Shown here piece by piece: positions 6,627 through 14,042 of a DNA stretch of 38,778 nucleotides. The position numbers and the translations under genes are program-made. Location: positions 1-38,778 of the IMG/VR virus record IMGVR_UViG_3300028857_000015. One strand, written 5' to 3'. This DNA is from a virus. Position 1 is the first letter of the stretch. Every line of letters starts with the position of its first letter. A model generated the notes under the pieces. It was not told the origin of the DNA. It was given only the letters and a program-made list of their open reading frames with translations, and made no database searches.

Positions 6627-6886
6627 AGCAGCTCTCAGTGACCCGCGTAGTATATGAGGTTCTCGATTCGCTTCCGGAAGGAAAAATATCGGGCCGGGAA
6701 CTTCAGTATATGGTCACGCTTCGCCTAGAAAACAAAGACCCGTATCATTCGACGGTTCTTGATAAAGCGAGGGATTACGCGGATATCACTGGGGCTGATT
6801 TTCAATGTGTTGACGGGAAACGAAGTATTTATCACTTCCGGCCGGGGTTCCGGTTGGGAAATACCAAAATTGAAGGAAAGGAATAG
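6623..6886 (+). CDS. Hypothetical protein, winged-helix-like
   Basis: 87 residues. The order of elements (VTRVVYEVLDSLPEG, then SGRELQYMVTLRL, then STVLDKARDYADITG, ending in a beta hairpin DGKRSIYHF) resembles a small winged-helix domain. The same pattern appears in short phage proteins of unknown function. It overlaps the upstream gene by ATGA and is followed 4 bases later by the GNAT gene. DNA binding is an inference from the fold pattern only. Confidence 0.55.
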   Translation: MKQLSVTRVVYEVLDSLPEGKISGRELQYMVTLRLENKDPYHSTVLDKARDYADITGADFQCVDGKRSIYHFRPGFRLGNTKIEGKE

Positions 6887-6889
6887 GGA

Positions 6890-7558
6890 ATGAACGACAA
6901 AATAATCAAAGAAGAGATAATCGAAGGGTTTGTACGTGACCAGTACGGGTATTGCCACTACTTCGTAGAAAATAAAAAAGCATTTATTTATAACCTATAT
7001 ACTTATCCAGAGTATAGAAAAAAAGGTCATGCAAGAAATCATATCGAATATGTAATAAAAGAAATAATCAAAACTGGATACACGGGATCGATAGGAATAG
7101 AAGCAGATCCAAGAGAAAATAGTATATCGGTTGAACGTCTTTCGTTATTTTATATCAGCATGGGTCTTTATGTTTTAGAAACTGACAAAGAAGAACCTCT
7201 GCGTTGTCCCTCATGTCATTGCATAGTCGATGAAAAAGGGAAAGGTCATCATTCAGCGGCTGATTGTATATTCCTGAAAATTGAAGATGTTAAACCGACA
7301 GAATGGGAACCGTCCAGATCAAAACTCATGCGGAACCGACGGGATGAAATGAATGAAAAATTGTTATCAGACGAATATGGCATAGAGGATAGAAAGCGTA
7401 TCGCTGAAATTTCAAAACAATTGGAAAAAGAAATAGCTGAAATGGATGCAGAGGAAATTGCAATTTGTGAATCCTACCATGCGTACCTATGCGCGGGGTG
7501 TAACGGAAAACATCTGGCATTCCCGAATAGGGAGGATACCCATGTCAGTGCAATTTGA
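6890..7558 (+). CDS. GNAT-like acetyltransferase with zinc-binding C-terminal part
   Basis: 222 residues. Residues about 30-60 carry the GNAT acetyl-CoA motif (YNLYTYPEYRKKGHARNHI, the R/Q-x-x-G-x-A type), and YISMGLYV near residue 90 fits motif B. The middle holds CPSCHC and later CAGC pairs that probably bind zinc, separated by a helical charged segment. The gene is visibly richer in A and T than the helicase and ParB genes to its left, which suggests separate acquisition. It lies in the early operon; the acetylated target is unknown. Confidence 0.6.
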   Translation: MNDKIIKEEIIEGFVRDQYGYCHYFVENKKAFIYNLYTYPEYRKKGHARNHIEYVIKEIIKTGYTGSIGIEADPRENSISVERLSLFYISMGLYVLETDKEEPLRCPSCHCIVDEKGKGHHSAADCIFLKIEDVKPTEWEPSRSKLMRNRRDEMNEKLLSDEYGIEDRKRIAEISKQLEKEIAEMDAEEIAICESYHAYLCAGCNGKHLAFPNREDTHVSAI

Positions 7559-7982
7559 AAACTTCATCAACGACGAAGCGATACCAACGAATTGGAGGGT
7601 AATATCCTCCCGGTTTGATATGTCGAATTGGACGTTCAAACAACAGCGGCTGAAAATAATCGGTGAAATATTGGAATTGGCGGATGAACAGGATCAGTAC
7701 GCCCAGCACGGCGATTCGCTCTCATACGAAAAATTGTGCCTCGAACTCGCCGACGTCTGTATCGCTATTTGTACGCTGATGCACCTGCAGGGCCGAAAAT
7801 TCTTGATTGTGAAGGGTAAGTTTGAAAGCGGTCCCGAAGGTTGGATTCGTCAGCTGCTTTCCAGGGACTCAGCGTTTCTACTTTCAAGCGTCTTCGCATA
7901 TGCGACAACGAACTCGATCGATATCGTTGGATATATCCGAAAAAAGATCAAATACAACAGAACTCGGAAGGATTGGAAGTGA
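7542..7982 (+). CDS. MazG-like nucleotide pyrophosphohydrolase
   Basis: 146 residues from ATG 7542, which has a GGGAGG ribosome site and overlaps the preceding gene by 17 bases. The all-alpha NTP-PPase pattern is visible: GEILELADEQ (ExxxE-type), then LCLELADVCIAI (ExxD), and near the end KIKYNRTRKDW, the N-x-x-R motif of the MazG/HisE fold. Such enzymes hydrolyse NTPs or ppGpp-like nucleotides and are common in phage early regions. The C-terminal 60 residues are more variable. It ends 5 bases from the convergent repressor gene. Confidence 0.6.
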   Translation: MSVQFENFINDEAIPTNWRVISSRFDMSNWTFKQQRLKIIGEILELADEQDQYAQHGDSLSYEKLCLELADVCIAICTLMHLQGRKFLIVKGKFESGPEGWIRQLLSRDSAFLLSSVFAYATTNSIDIVGYIRKKIKYNRTRKDWK

Positions 7983-7987
7983 AAACC

Positions 7988-8275
7988 TTACTTCGCGGCC
8001 TTCAGGGCCTCTTCCAGAATGACTTTCACGTTCTCAAGACGTTCTGCAGCGCTGTTCTTCGGCTGCTCGCCGGTGACCAGGTATTCGACAGACGTATTCA
8101 GCTCCCGGGCGATATTGGCGGTTTGAAGACCATCAGGGAACGTCTTTCTGGTTATCCATCCCCGAAAGGTCTGATAACTGATGTCGCATTTTTGCGCAAC
8201 GGTTTCCTGTTTTTTATCCTGACTTTTTATCAGATCGTTCACACGTTTCCAAAATGCAACAGCTATGTCTTCCAT
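7988..8275 (-). CDS. cI-like XRE-family repressor
   Basis: 95 residues from ATG 8275 (MEDIAVAFWKRVNDLIK). The HTH is classical: QETVAQKCDISYQTFRGWI, then LQTANIARELNTSVEYLVTGE, the usual SinR/cI-type tail. There is no C-terminal peptidase domain, so it is a short repressor. A start at 8293 is possible, but the -10 box TATAAT at 8288-8283 places transcription start next to ATG 8275, a leaderless message as for lambda cI from PRM. It faces the strong rightward promoter at 8322 and probably controls it. Confidence 0.8.
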   Translation of the reverse strand: MEDIAVAFWKRVNDLIKSQDKKQETVAQKCDISYQTFRGWITRKTFPDGLQTANIARELNTSVEYLVTGEQPKNSAAERLENVKVILEEALKAAK

Positions 8276-8282
8276 AGGCTCT

Positions 8283-8312
8283 ATTATACCCATGAAATGC
8301 GCAATAATGCAA
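8283..8312 (-). promoter_or_regulatory. Repressor promoter with operator-like palindrome
   Basis: On the minus strand TTGCAT (8312-8307), 18 bp and TATAAT (8288-8283) precede the repressor. The near-palindrome AATGCGCAAT (8296-8305) lies in the spacer. The same ATGCGCA core recurs at 8339-8346 in the divergent promoter, 42 bp away, as expected for repressor operators on one face of the helix. Confidence 0.6.
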
Positions 8313-8321
8313 CTTATTTGC

Positions 8322-8351
8322 TTGACAATGTTTTATATATGCGCATATTAT
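8322..8351 (+). promoter_or_regulatory. Strong rightward early promoter with operator
   Basis: TTGACA (8322-8327), an 18-bp spacer and TATTAT (8346-8351). A perfect palindrome ATATGCGCATAT (8337-8348) covers the end of the spacer and the -10 box, so a bound repressor would block RNA polymerase. Transcription would start near 8358. Confidence 0.75.
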
Positions 8352-8357
8352 AGGGTA

Positions 8358-8485
8358 ATTAGTTTCAGAAATGAAACTTTTAAGAGAAACGGGACGGGAG
8401 AACTACTACCTGCCGCCCCGGGTTTCGAGCCCAGCAGGGCCAGACGGAAGCGGGTAGTAGCGCGAAAGTCTGGCCCTTTTCTTTT
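8358..8485 (+). ncRNA. Highly structured leader RNA or small RNA
   Basis: From the predicted start to the terminator there are about 128 bases with dense pairing. Hairpin 1: AGTTTCA-GAAA-TGAAACT (8361-8378), a 7-bp stem with a GNRA tetraloop. Hairpin 2: 8390-8397 with 8413-8420, one mismatch. CTACTACC (8403-8410), in the loop of hairpin 2, is perfectly complementary to GGTAGTAG (8453-8460), so a pseudoknot is possible. A GGGT/GCCC hairpin lies between. The terminator stem (8437-8445 with 8468-8476) interleaves with that long-range pairing. It is either an attenuator or antitermination leader, or a separate phage small RNA. Confidence 0.55.
8437..8485 (+). terminator. Rho-independent terminator of the early leader
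   Basis: GGGCCAGAC (8437-8445) pairs perfectly with GTCTGGCCC (8468-8476), followed by TTTTCTTTT (8477-8485). It lies between the strong promoter and the first early gene, so downstream expression needs readthrough or antitermination. Confidence 0.8.
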
Positions 8486-8499
8486 CCAGGGAGGTTGCT

Positions 8500-8670
8500 T
8501 TGAACGTCTATGAGAACCTGATGAAACAGATCGAGATAGAAAAACAATGCGCAATTGCGTGTCAGAAACGAAACAGTATGGCCCTCGTTCCGCTTTTTAC
8601 GAACGAGGTGGATCAGCTTAAAAAAATCAGGGACGAAATGTTTATCGAGGAAGCGATCCTCGAGGCATAA
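8500..8670 (+). CDS. Small helical early protein
   Basis: 56 residues from TTG 8500, which has GGGAGG 5 bases upstream; an ATG at 8521 is the alternative (49 residues). It is mostly helix with heptad-like spacing (MKQIEIEKQCAIACQKR, then VDQLKKIRDEMFIEEAIL), which suggests a short coiled-coil. It is the first gene after the leader terminator. Another copy of the operator core, AATGCGCAAT, lies inside it at 8546-8555. No family recognised. Confidence 0.55.
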   Translation: MNVYENLMKQIEIEKQCAIACQKRNSMALVPLFTNEVDQLKKIRDEMFIEEAILEA

Positions 8671-8711
8671 ATTGGATTTTACCGGTCAAAAACCGGATAT
8701 CAGGAGGATAT

Positions 8712-8891
8712 ATGGACGGATCGAGAACGAGAATGAACATTTCCATGACCGCAAAAGGAACCGCGCAGTGGGAAGTCACGGCAGAATACGCCGAACCGGC
8801 CGAAACAGCTGCGAAGCTCAAGGAAGCGATCGCCGGTGTCCGGGCAGAAATCAAAGCTGCCGGGCTGGTCGAATGCGGAGCAAACGCGTAA
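8712..8891 (+). CDS. Small Ala/Glu-rich protein
   Basis: 59 residues beginning MDGSRTRMNISMTAKG, with AGGAGG four bases before the ATG. A short beta segment (TAQWEVTAEY) is followed by an Ala-rich helix (ETAAKLKEAIAGVRAEIK). The pattern resembles small phage proteins encoded next to recombination genes, but I do not recognise a family. A 9-bp hairpin follows its stop. Confidence 0.6.
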   Translation: MDGSRTRMNISMTAKGTAQWEVTAEYAEPAETAAKLKEAIAGVRAEIKAAGLVECGANA

Positions 8892-8898
8892 ATCGGAT

Positions 8899-8927
8899 TT
8901 CCGGCGCTTGAAAATCAGGCGCCGGAA
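8899..8927. other. Intergenic hairpin without T-run
   Basis: TTCCGGCGC (8899-8907) pairs perfectly with GCGCCGGAA (8919-8927) around 11 bases. No T-run follows, so it is more likely an RNA stability or processing element before the recombination operon than a terminator. Confidence 0.45.
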
Positions 8928-8957
8928 TACTTTCAAAAAATTAAGTGAGGTACGTAT

Positions 8958-10010
8958 ATGGACAATACAGCATTAGCGATTGTAGAAAACGCAAAAAACA
9001 GGGGTGCATTGATTTATGTAGACATGAACAGTCTCAATCAGATGACCGAACTGTTCCGGGCGGAAGCAACAGAGATATCTTTCGACAAAAAACAGTTTCA
9101 CTCCATGAAGGGCGGAAAGTTTCAGCCGGATAAAGCCACAACCGACAAAATCGGAGAGCTTTCCGGAATAACCTTCATAAACGGTTCCAGTACGGAAAAG
9201 CTTATTCATCGAAATGATAGTATTTGCGGTGAACGTGACTCCTGGGTTGTTACCGCTCAGGGAAAAAAGCTTTGTTCCGATGGTAATTGGCAGGAATCGA
9301 ATATCGAAGCCTATGAGTTTGACCCGTGTGTAAGGGCAATGGAAGAACTTGGATATTCGGAAATAACCGCAACGAACAAAGCGGCGTTTAACCGAAAGGT
9401 TATTGAATTTACCAAAGTTGCACTTGCCCGGGCAAAGACCGGCGCGCGGCTTCGCGTAATCCGCGCTCTTGCCGGTCTTCCGAGTTCTTTTGATGCCGAT
9501 GACATGAAAAAACCAATGGTTTTCTCCCGGGTCGTCATGAATACAGCATTCGTCTTGTCAACACCGGAAGGTAGAACTATGGCAACTGCGAAAGCTCTCG
9601 GAATGGATGTGAGCTCCCTTTTGTATGGACAGAAAAAACCGCAAATCGAGGAGACACCTTCGGCTCAAGATCATTCGGCAGAAACCGGTTCCGAACCCGC
9701 CGAGGAAGACCTCAAGCCGGCCGACACCACCGGTTTTGAACAGGCATCCGGTCAGTCTCCTGCGGATCTCGCCGCGGCGGCCGGATCTGATTCAGGAGAT
9801 CGGGAGTTTGAAAACCTCACCGCCGACCTGGAAGCACTGGTCGAATCGAACAAAGCCGTTTTGGATATTGATACCAACGGAAAAAATCCCTACAAACTGG
9901 CCCAGGCTGAAATCGATGATTTCAACGGTACCATCGAAAGTCGGAAGAAAATGCTTTCAAAAATCAACACGTTCATCACAACCATGAAAGAAAGGGGGTT
10001 GGCATCGTGA
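8958..10010 (+). CDS. Putative recombination-associated protein upstream of the SbcCD fusion
   Basis: 350 residues. The N-terminal 230 residues look globular, with a conserved-looking core ARAKTGARLRVIRALAGLPS followed by DMKKPMVFSRVV. The region around 235-285 is a low-complexity acidic/Ala linker. The last 60 residues form a coiled-coil (FNGTIESRKKMLSKINTF). It sits directly upstream of an Mre11-Rad50-type nuclease with a GTGA overlap, the place where phages encode single-strand annealing or exonuclease-partner proteins. I cannot assign a RecT, Erf or Sak family from the residues, so the role is inferred from position. Confidence 0.55.
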   Translation: MDNTALAIVENAKNRGALIYVDMNSLNQMTELFRAEATEISFDKKQFHSMKGGKFQPDKATTDKIGELSGITFINGSSTEKLIHRNDSICGERDSWVVTAQGKKLCSDGNWQESNIEAYEFDPCVRAMEELGYSEITATNKAAFNRKVIEFTKVALARAKTGARLRVIRALAGLPSSFDADDMKKPMVFSRVVMNTAFVLSTPEGRTMATAKALGMDVSSLLYGQKKPQIEETPSAQDHSAETGSEPAEEDLKPADTTGFEQASGQSPADLAAAAGSDSGDREFENLTADLEALVESNKAVLDIDTNGKNPYKLAQAEIDDFNGTIESRKKMLSKINTFITTMKERGLAS

Positions 10011-13000
10011 AAATAGCCCATATTTCAGACCTGCACTGCAACCGCGAAAATGCGGAAGCAGCGCTCAAGTCTTTGACCGAGTTTCATGCGCATATCAGCT
10101 CCAAGCCGGTTGATATCGTCGCAATTTCGGGCGACATCTGGGATGCTTCGATGCTCAATACCGAAGCGTCCGGTTTCGACCGGTTCGTGGAAGCCATTCA
10201 GAGGATTGCGGACATTGCGCCGGTTGTCATGGTTTATGGAACTCCGAGTCATGATACCGACGGTTCGCTCGAGGTTTTCAAGCGTGTTCAGAGCAGACGC
10301 GGGATTACCGTACTCGAGCCAGGTACGCCGTATTTTCTTGATGTGGGCATAGTCAGAAACAAATCAACATTGGCTGGGTCTCCCGGTTCGCTCCTCATCC
10401 TCGGAATCCCTGAGCCCCGCAAGAAATACCTCCTCGCTGGCGCCACGACGGGCAAGGACGCCACCGATGAAGCCGTCCGCGCCGCTATGCACCAGCTTTG
10501 TTTCCAGCTCGCCGCCGTGCGCTCCCAGTACGCCGATCTCCCGTGCCTGGTCGTCTATCACGGTGACGTCGCGGGAACCACCCTGCAGAATGATGAGACC
10601 GTCGAGCGCGGAACGGGAATTGCGATCACCATCGATGAACTCGCCGATATCGGAGCCGATTACGTGGCATGCGGTCACATTCACAAGCCCCAGCAGATCG
10701 GAACGCTTCCGGCCTATTACGCAGGATCAGCCTATCCGAAAAACTTCGGGGAAGGACACAAAGCGGGCTTTAATGTGGCGACGGTTGGACAAGATGGGAC
10801 AGCGGTTGAACGGGTTGACTTTTCGCATCCCCAGAACTTGAAGATCGCAACGAAATACCCGTTTACTATGTTCGATGCAGAACGGTTTTACGGAATACGG
10901 TTATGGGTAGAAATATCCTGCAAAAAGGAGGAACAGGCACTCGTAGACGCTGATAAGGTGCTCGCGACCATCATGAAAGTCGGTGCTGCGCCGGGCTCTC
11001 GGGTGACAGTTTCCGTTCAGGCCGTCGAAACTGTGCGCGCGGACGAGATCACCGGCGCCGTATCCCCTGAGAAAAAGCTCGAGATTTGGGGCGAACAGTC
11101 GAAGATCACAATCACCGACTCCCTGAAAGCGAAGCTCAAGACCCTCGAGGATAAGCGGGAAACCGCCGGCGCGGTGACCTCAGGCGACTGGGCGCTCGTA
11201 TCCCTCCGGCTGCGCGGCTCGATCGGAATCAAGAAGGGCGTCAAGAAAGACGAGATATTCATCAATTTCGACACTTACGAGCCGGGCCTGATTGCGCTTT
11301 CCGGGAAGAACGGGAAGGGGAAAACGACACTGATCGAGAACTGCCATGCCTATCCGCAATTGCTGACCAGAAAGGGAACCCTCAAGGACCACTTTTTCCT
11401 GCGCGATTCAATCCGGGAAGTCATCTATCGTGATCAGAAAACCGGCGCGGAAAAGCGCTACCTGATCCAGATCGACGGCGCCACGAAGTCCGGCGGGTCA
11501 AAGTACTACATTTTCGACCGCGCGGGATCGGGGTCCGACTGGGCGCCGGCCGCGGGGATCGACGGGAATCTCGTTCCTTATACCGAGGCTGTCGAGCAGA
11601 CGTTCGGGCCGATGGAGCTTTTCCTCCGGACCGCGTTTACGACTCAGCGGGCCAATAAGGACGTTCCGGATCTCACCGAGGCGACAAAGGGTGAAAAAAA
11701 GGCCCTGTTCACGAACCTTGCCGGCATCGATTACCTACAGAAATTCGCGGACAACGCGAAAACCGAGGGCGATCGCGTCCAAGCGGAATCACATGACGCG
11801 GAAATCAAGATCGGTGTAATGGAGGCGTCGGTCGGGAAAAAGGAGGAGATTGTTAACTTGATAGGAAATCTCCGGTCAGTATGCGTTGTTAAGTCAGTCG
11901 ATCTTCAACAGATCCAGAATCAAGGCACAGCCGAAAAATCAAAAGTTGAAATCCTCCGGAAAGGAGCGGAGGCAGAGCGGGCGAGGGTAATAAAGGAGAA
12001 TAACCTTAACCAATCGATTAACGATATCGAGTTTGAGATTGGCGGGCTTAAATCCGATATTGGCAGTTTCGAAGTCATAGCAGCCAATCGTACGAAGTAC
12101 GAAGCGGATATCACCCGGTACGACGATGCAAAACGCATCGAGACAGTAGAGACCGAGAAACTCCGGGCCGTCGAGCAGCAGAACCTTACGAAAACGACTG
12201 AATTCCGCACAGCAATGGATACCTTCAACACTGAAAAGCGCCGAATCGAGAATCTCCTGAACACGGCCCGTCTCGGTGCGAACAACGCCCGGGGCGATGC
12301 CGCGAAGATTCAGCACTCGATTGAGCTCTTGAAGCACGAAGCGGCTGATTTTGATCAGAACTGCCCGACTTGCGGACAGATTCTCCCCGCGGATAAGCTC
12401 GCGGAACTGATTCAGAAGCGCGATACGGCCCGTACACGCATCGAAACCCTGCAGGTCGAGGCATTGGAGCAAAATAGCGCAATTGCCGCACAGGACGCGA
12501 GCGTGGACGCTCTCCAGGCGGAATTGGCCGGTCTCGGATTCGACGAACCGGAGGCAGAGAAACCGGAAGAGTTCGATCGGGCTATCCTCGACGGGGCGCT
12601 CCAGGTGATCCGCTCGATCGAAATCGATTCAATCCGCGCACTCCTCACAAAATCGGCTGAGTCGGCCGCCCGGATCGAAGGTTTTCGGGCCCAAATTGCG
12701 GATAAGACCAAGCTGCAGGCGGAAAAACAGGTTGAGCTCATAGAAGTTCAGGCCCTGGCGAATACCAGTGTGATCGTTGACCTTAAAACGGCCGAGGACA
12801 GCCTGACGACCCTAACCGAACAGTACCGAACTCTCACCGTAGAGATCGCGGCAGCCGATGCATCTCTCAAGGCTCAGGATAAGGCTCTCGCTGATATCGC
12901 CGCTCAGGAAGCGGAACTCGAAGCCCTCCGGAAGCAGATTCTCACCGCAAAGACTGAATTCGCTGAATGGGATCTCCTGAAACGCGCTTTCGGACCGGAC

Positions 13001-13531
13001 GGGATACAGGCGCTCGAACTCGACGCGCTGGCCCCGGGGATTGCTGATACGGCGAACCGGATCCTCTCCAGTGCCTACGGCGACCGCTTCCGCGTGGAAT
13101 TTCAGACAACGCGCATTGGCGGTACCGGTAAAAACACGAAACAGATCGAGGATTTCCTGATCTACATCATCGATTCGGAAGACGGGGAGCAGACACTTCT
13201 CGAAAATAAGTCCGGCGGCGAAGCGGTATGGGTTAAGCGGGCGATTTACGATGCCTTCGCAGTAATCCGCGCGCGGAACACGGATTTCCGTTTCCTAACT
13301 TGTTTCCAGGATGAAACCGACGGCGCGCTCGATTCTGATTCGAAGACGGCCTATGCCCGGATGCTCGAAGCAGCTCACGCGGAAGGAAAACTCCGGCACA
13401 CGATTGTCATCACGCACTCGGACGAGGTGAAGGCGATGATAGCGCAGAAGATCGAAATGGAGGCGTTCGCGGGAATCGCGGAGCCGGTGGAAGCGCAGGA
13501 AACGGAATTCGCACTGGAGGCAGCGGTATGA
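10007..13531 (+). CDS. Natural SbcD-SbcC (Mre11-Rad50) fusion nuclease-ATPase
   Basis: 1174 residues in one frame. The N-terminal metallophosphoesterase has D8/H10 (SDLH), GDIWD (42-46), a variant third motif GTPSHD (78-83) where GNHD is usual, YHGD (184-187) and CGHIH (222-226). The ATPase half starts near 395: Walker A GKNGKGKT (433-440), a long coiled-coil, the zinc hook CPTC (786-789), a second coiled-coil, signature KSGGE (1068-1072), Walker B ending DE (1102-1103) and an H-loop His at 1137. Mre11-Rad50 resects DNA ends and opens hairpins; here both subunits are covalently linked. The start is GTG overlapping the upstream stop. Confidence 0.9.
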   Translation: MKIAHISDLHCNRENAEAALKSLTEFHAHISSKPVDIVAISGDIWDASMLNTEASGFDRFVEAIQRIADIAPVVMVYGTPSHDTDGSLEVFKRVQSRRGITVLEPGTPYFLDVGIVRNKSTLAGSPGSLLILGIPEPRKKYLLAGATTGKDATDEAVRAAMHQLCFQLAAVRSQYADLPCLVVYHGDVAGTTLQNDETVERGTGIAITIDELADIGADYVACGHIHKPQQIGTLPAYYAGSAYPKNFGEGHKAGFNVATVGQDGTAVERVDFSHPQNLKIATKYPFTMFDAERFYGIRLWVEISCKKEEQALVDADKVLATIMKVGAAPGSRVTVSVQAVETVRADEITGAVSPEKKLEIWGEQSKITITDSLKAKLKTLEDKRETAGAVTSGDWALVSLRLRGSIGIKKGVKKDEIFINFDTYEPGLIALSGKNGKGKTTLIENCHAYPQLLTRKGTLKDHFFLRDSIREVIYRDQKTGAEKRYLIQIDGATKSGGSKYYIFDRAGSGSDWAPAAGIDGNLVPYTEAVEQTFGPMELFLRTAFTTQRANKDVPDLTEATKGEKKALFTNLAGIDYLQKFADNAKTEGDRVQAESHDAEIKIGVMEASVGKKEEIVNLIGNLRSVCVVKSVDLQQIQNQGTAEKSKVEILRKGAEAERARVIKENNLNQSINDIEFEIGGLKSDIGSFEVIAANRTKYEADITRYDDAKRIETVETEKLRAVEQQNLTKTTEFRTAMDTFNTEKRRIENLLNTARLGANNARGDAAKIQHSIELLKHEAADFDQNCPTCGQILPADKLAELIQKRDTARTRIETLQVEALEQNSAIAAQDASVDALQAELAGLGFDEPEAEKPEEFDRAILDGALQVIRSIEIDSIRALLTKSAESAARIEGFRAQIADKTKLQAEKQVELIEVQALANTSVIVDLKTAEDSLTTLTEQYRTLTVEIAAADASLKAQDKALADIAAQEAELEALRKQILTAKTEFAEWDLLKRAFGPDGIQALELDALAPGIADTANRILSSAYGDRFRVEFQTTRIGGTGKNTKQIEDFLIYIIDSEDGEQTLLENKSGGEAVWVKRAIYDAFAVIRARNTDFRFLTCFQDETDGALDSDSKTAYARMLEAAHAEGKLRHTIVITHSDEVKAMIAQKIEMEAFAGIAEPVEAQETEFALEAAV

Positions 13532-14028
13532 ACGAAACAAACTCAAACTCACGCGGACACCGTGCTTCAATATGCGTTCGGGCCTGCAACGATATTCCGG
13601 ACGAAATACTGGAGGTTCCGGGTTACTCGATCAAATCGGAGCTGGACACACTCGATACGCAAATAGCCGGCAGATTGGCTGCAGAATCTCAGCGCGATAC
13701 CGCCTGGAAAGAGCTCCACGAGATCCGCGAGGCGATCAATGCCGATGCCCTGGAATCGACGGCGGATGAGGTTAAGAGCCTGGTTTCGAAATACAATGCC
13801 GCGCGCCGAACTCTCGAAGACCACGGGCCGGAAGGTCATAACTGTACGAATCAACAATTTACTGATCTTCGAAAAGAACTTGATGAAATCGAGGTAAAGG
13901 TAAAACAAGCTTGCGCGAATGCATATTGCGGAAATGTGTGTGCATGCGAGGAAGAACAGTACAAGGATCCTGGTTATTGTTGTTGCTCCGTAAGAGATGC
14001 AATTCTTTCAGCAAAACACATCATATAG
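13528..14028 (+). CDS. Hypothetical protein with cysteine-rich C-terminus
   Basis: 166 residues, coupled by ATGA to the SbcCD fusion. The first 100 residues are helical with coiled-coil character (IAGRLAAESQRDTAWKELHE). The C-terminal part has about ten cysteines in CGNVCAC and CCC clusters, probably a metal-binding module. No family recognised. Its tight coupling to the nuclease suggests a role in the same recombination step. Confidence 0.6.
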   Translation: MNETNSNSRGHRASICVRACNDIPDEILEVPGYSIKSELDTLDTQIAGRLAAESQRDTAWKELHEIREAINADALESTADEVKSLVSKYNAARRTLEDHGPEGHNCTNQQFTDLRKELDEIEVKVKQACANAYCGNVCACEEEQYKDPGYCCCSVRDAILSAKHII

Positions 14029-14042
14029 AAGGACGGTGAGTA

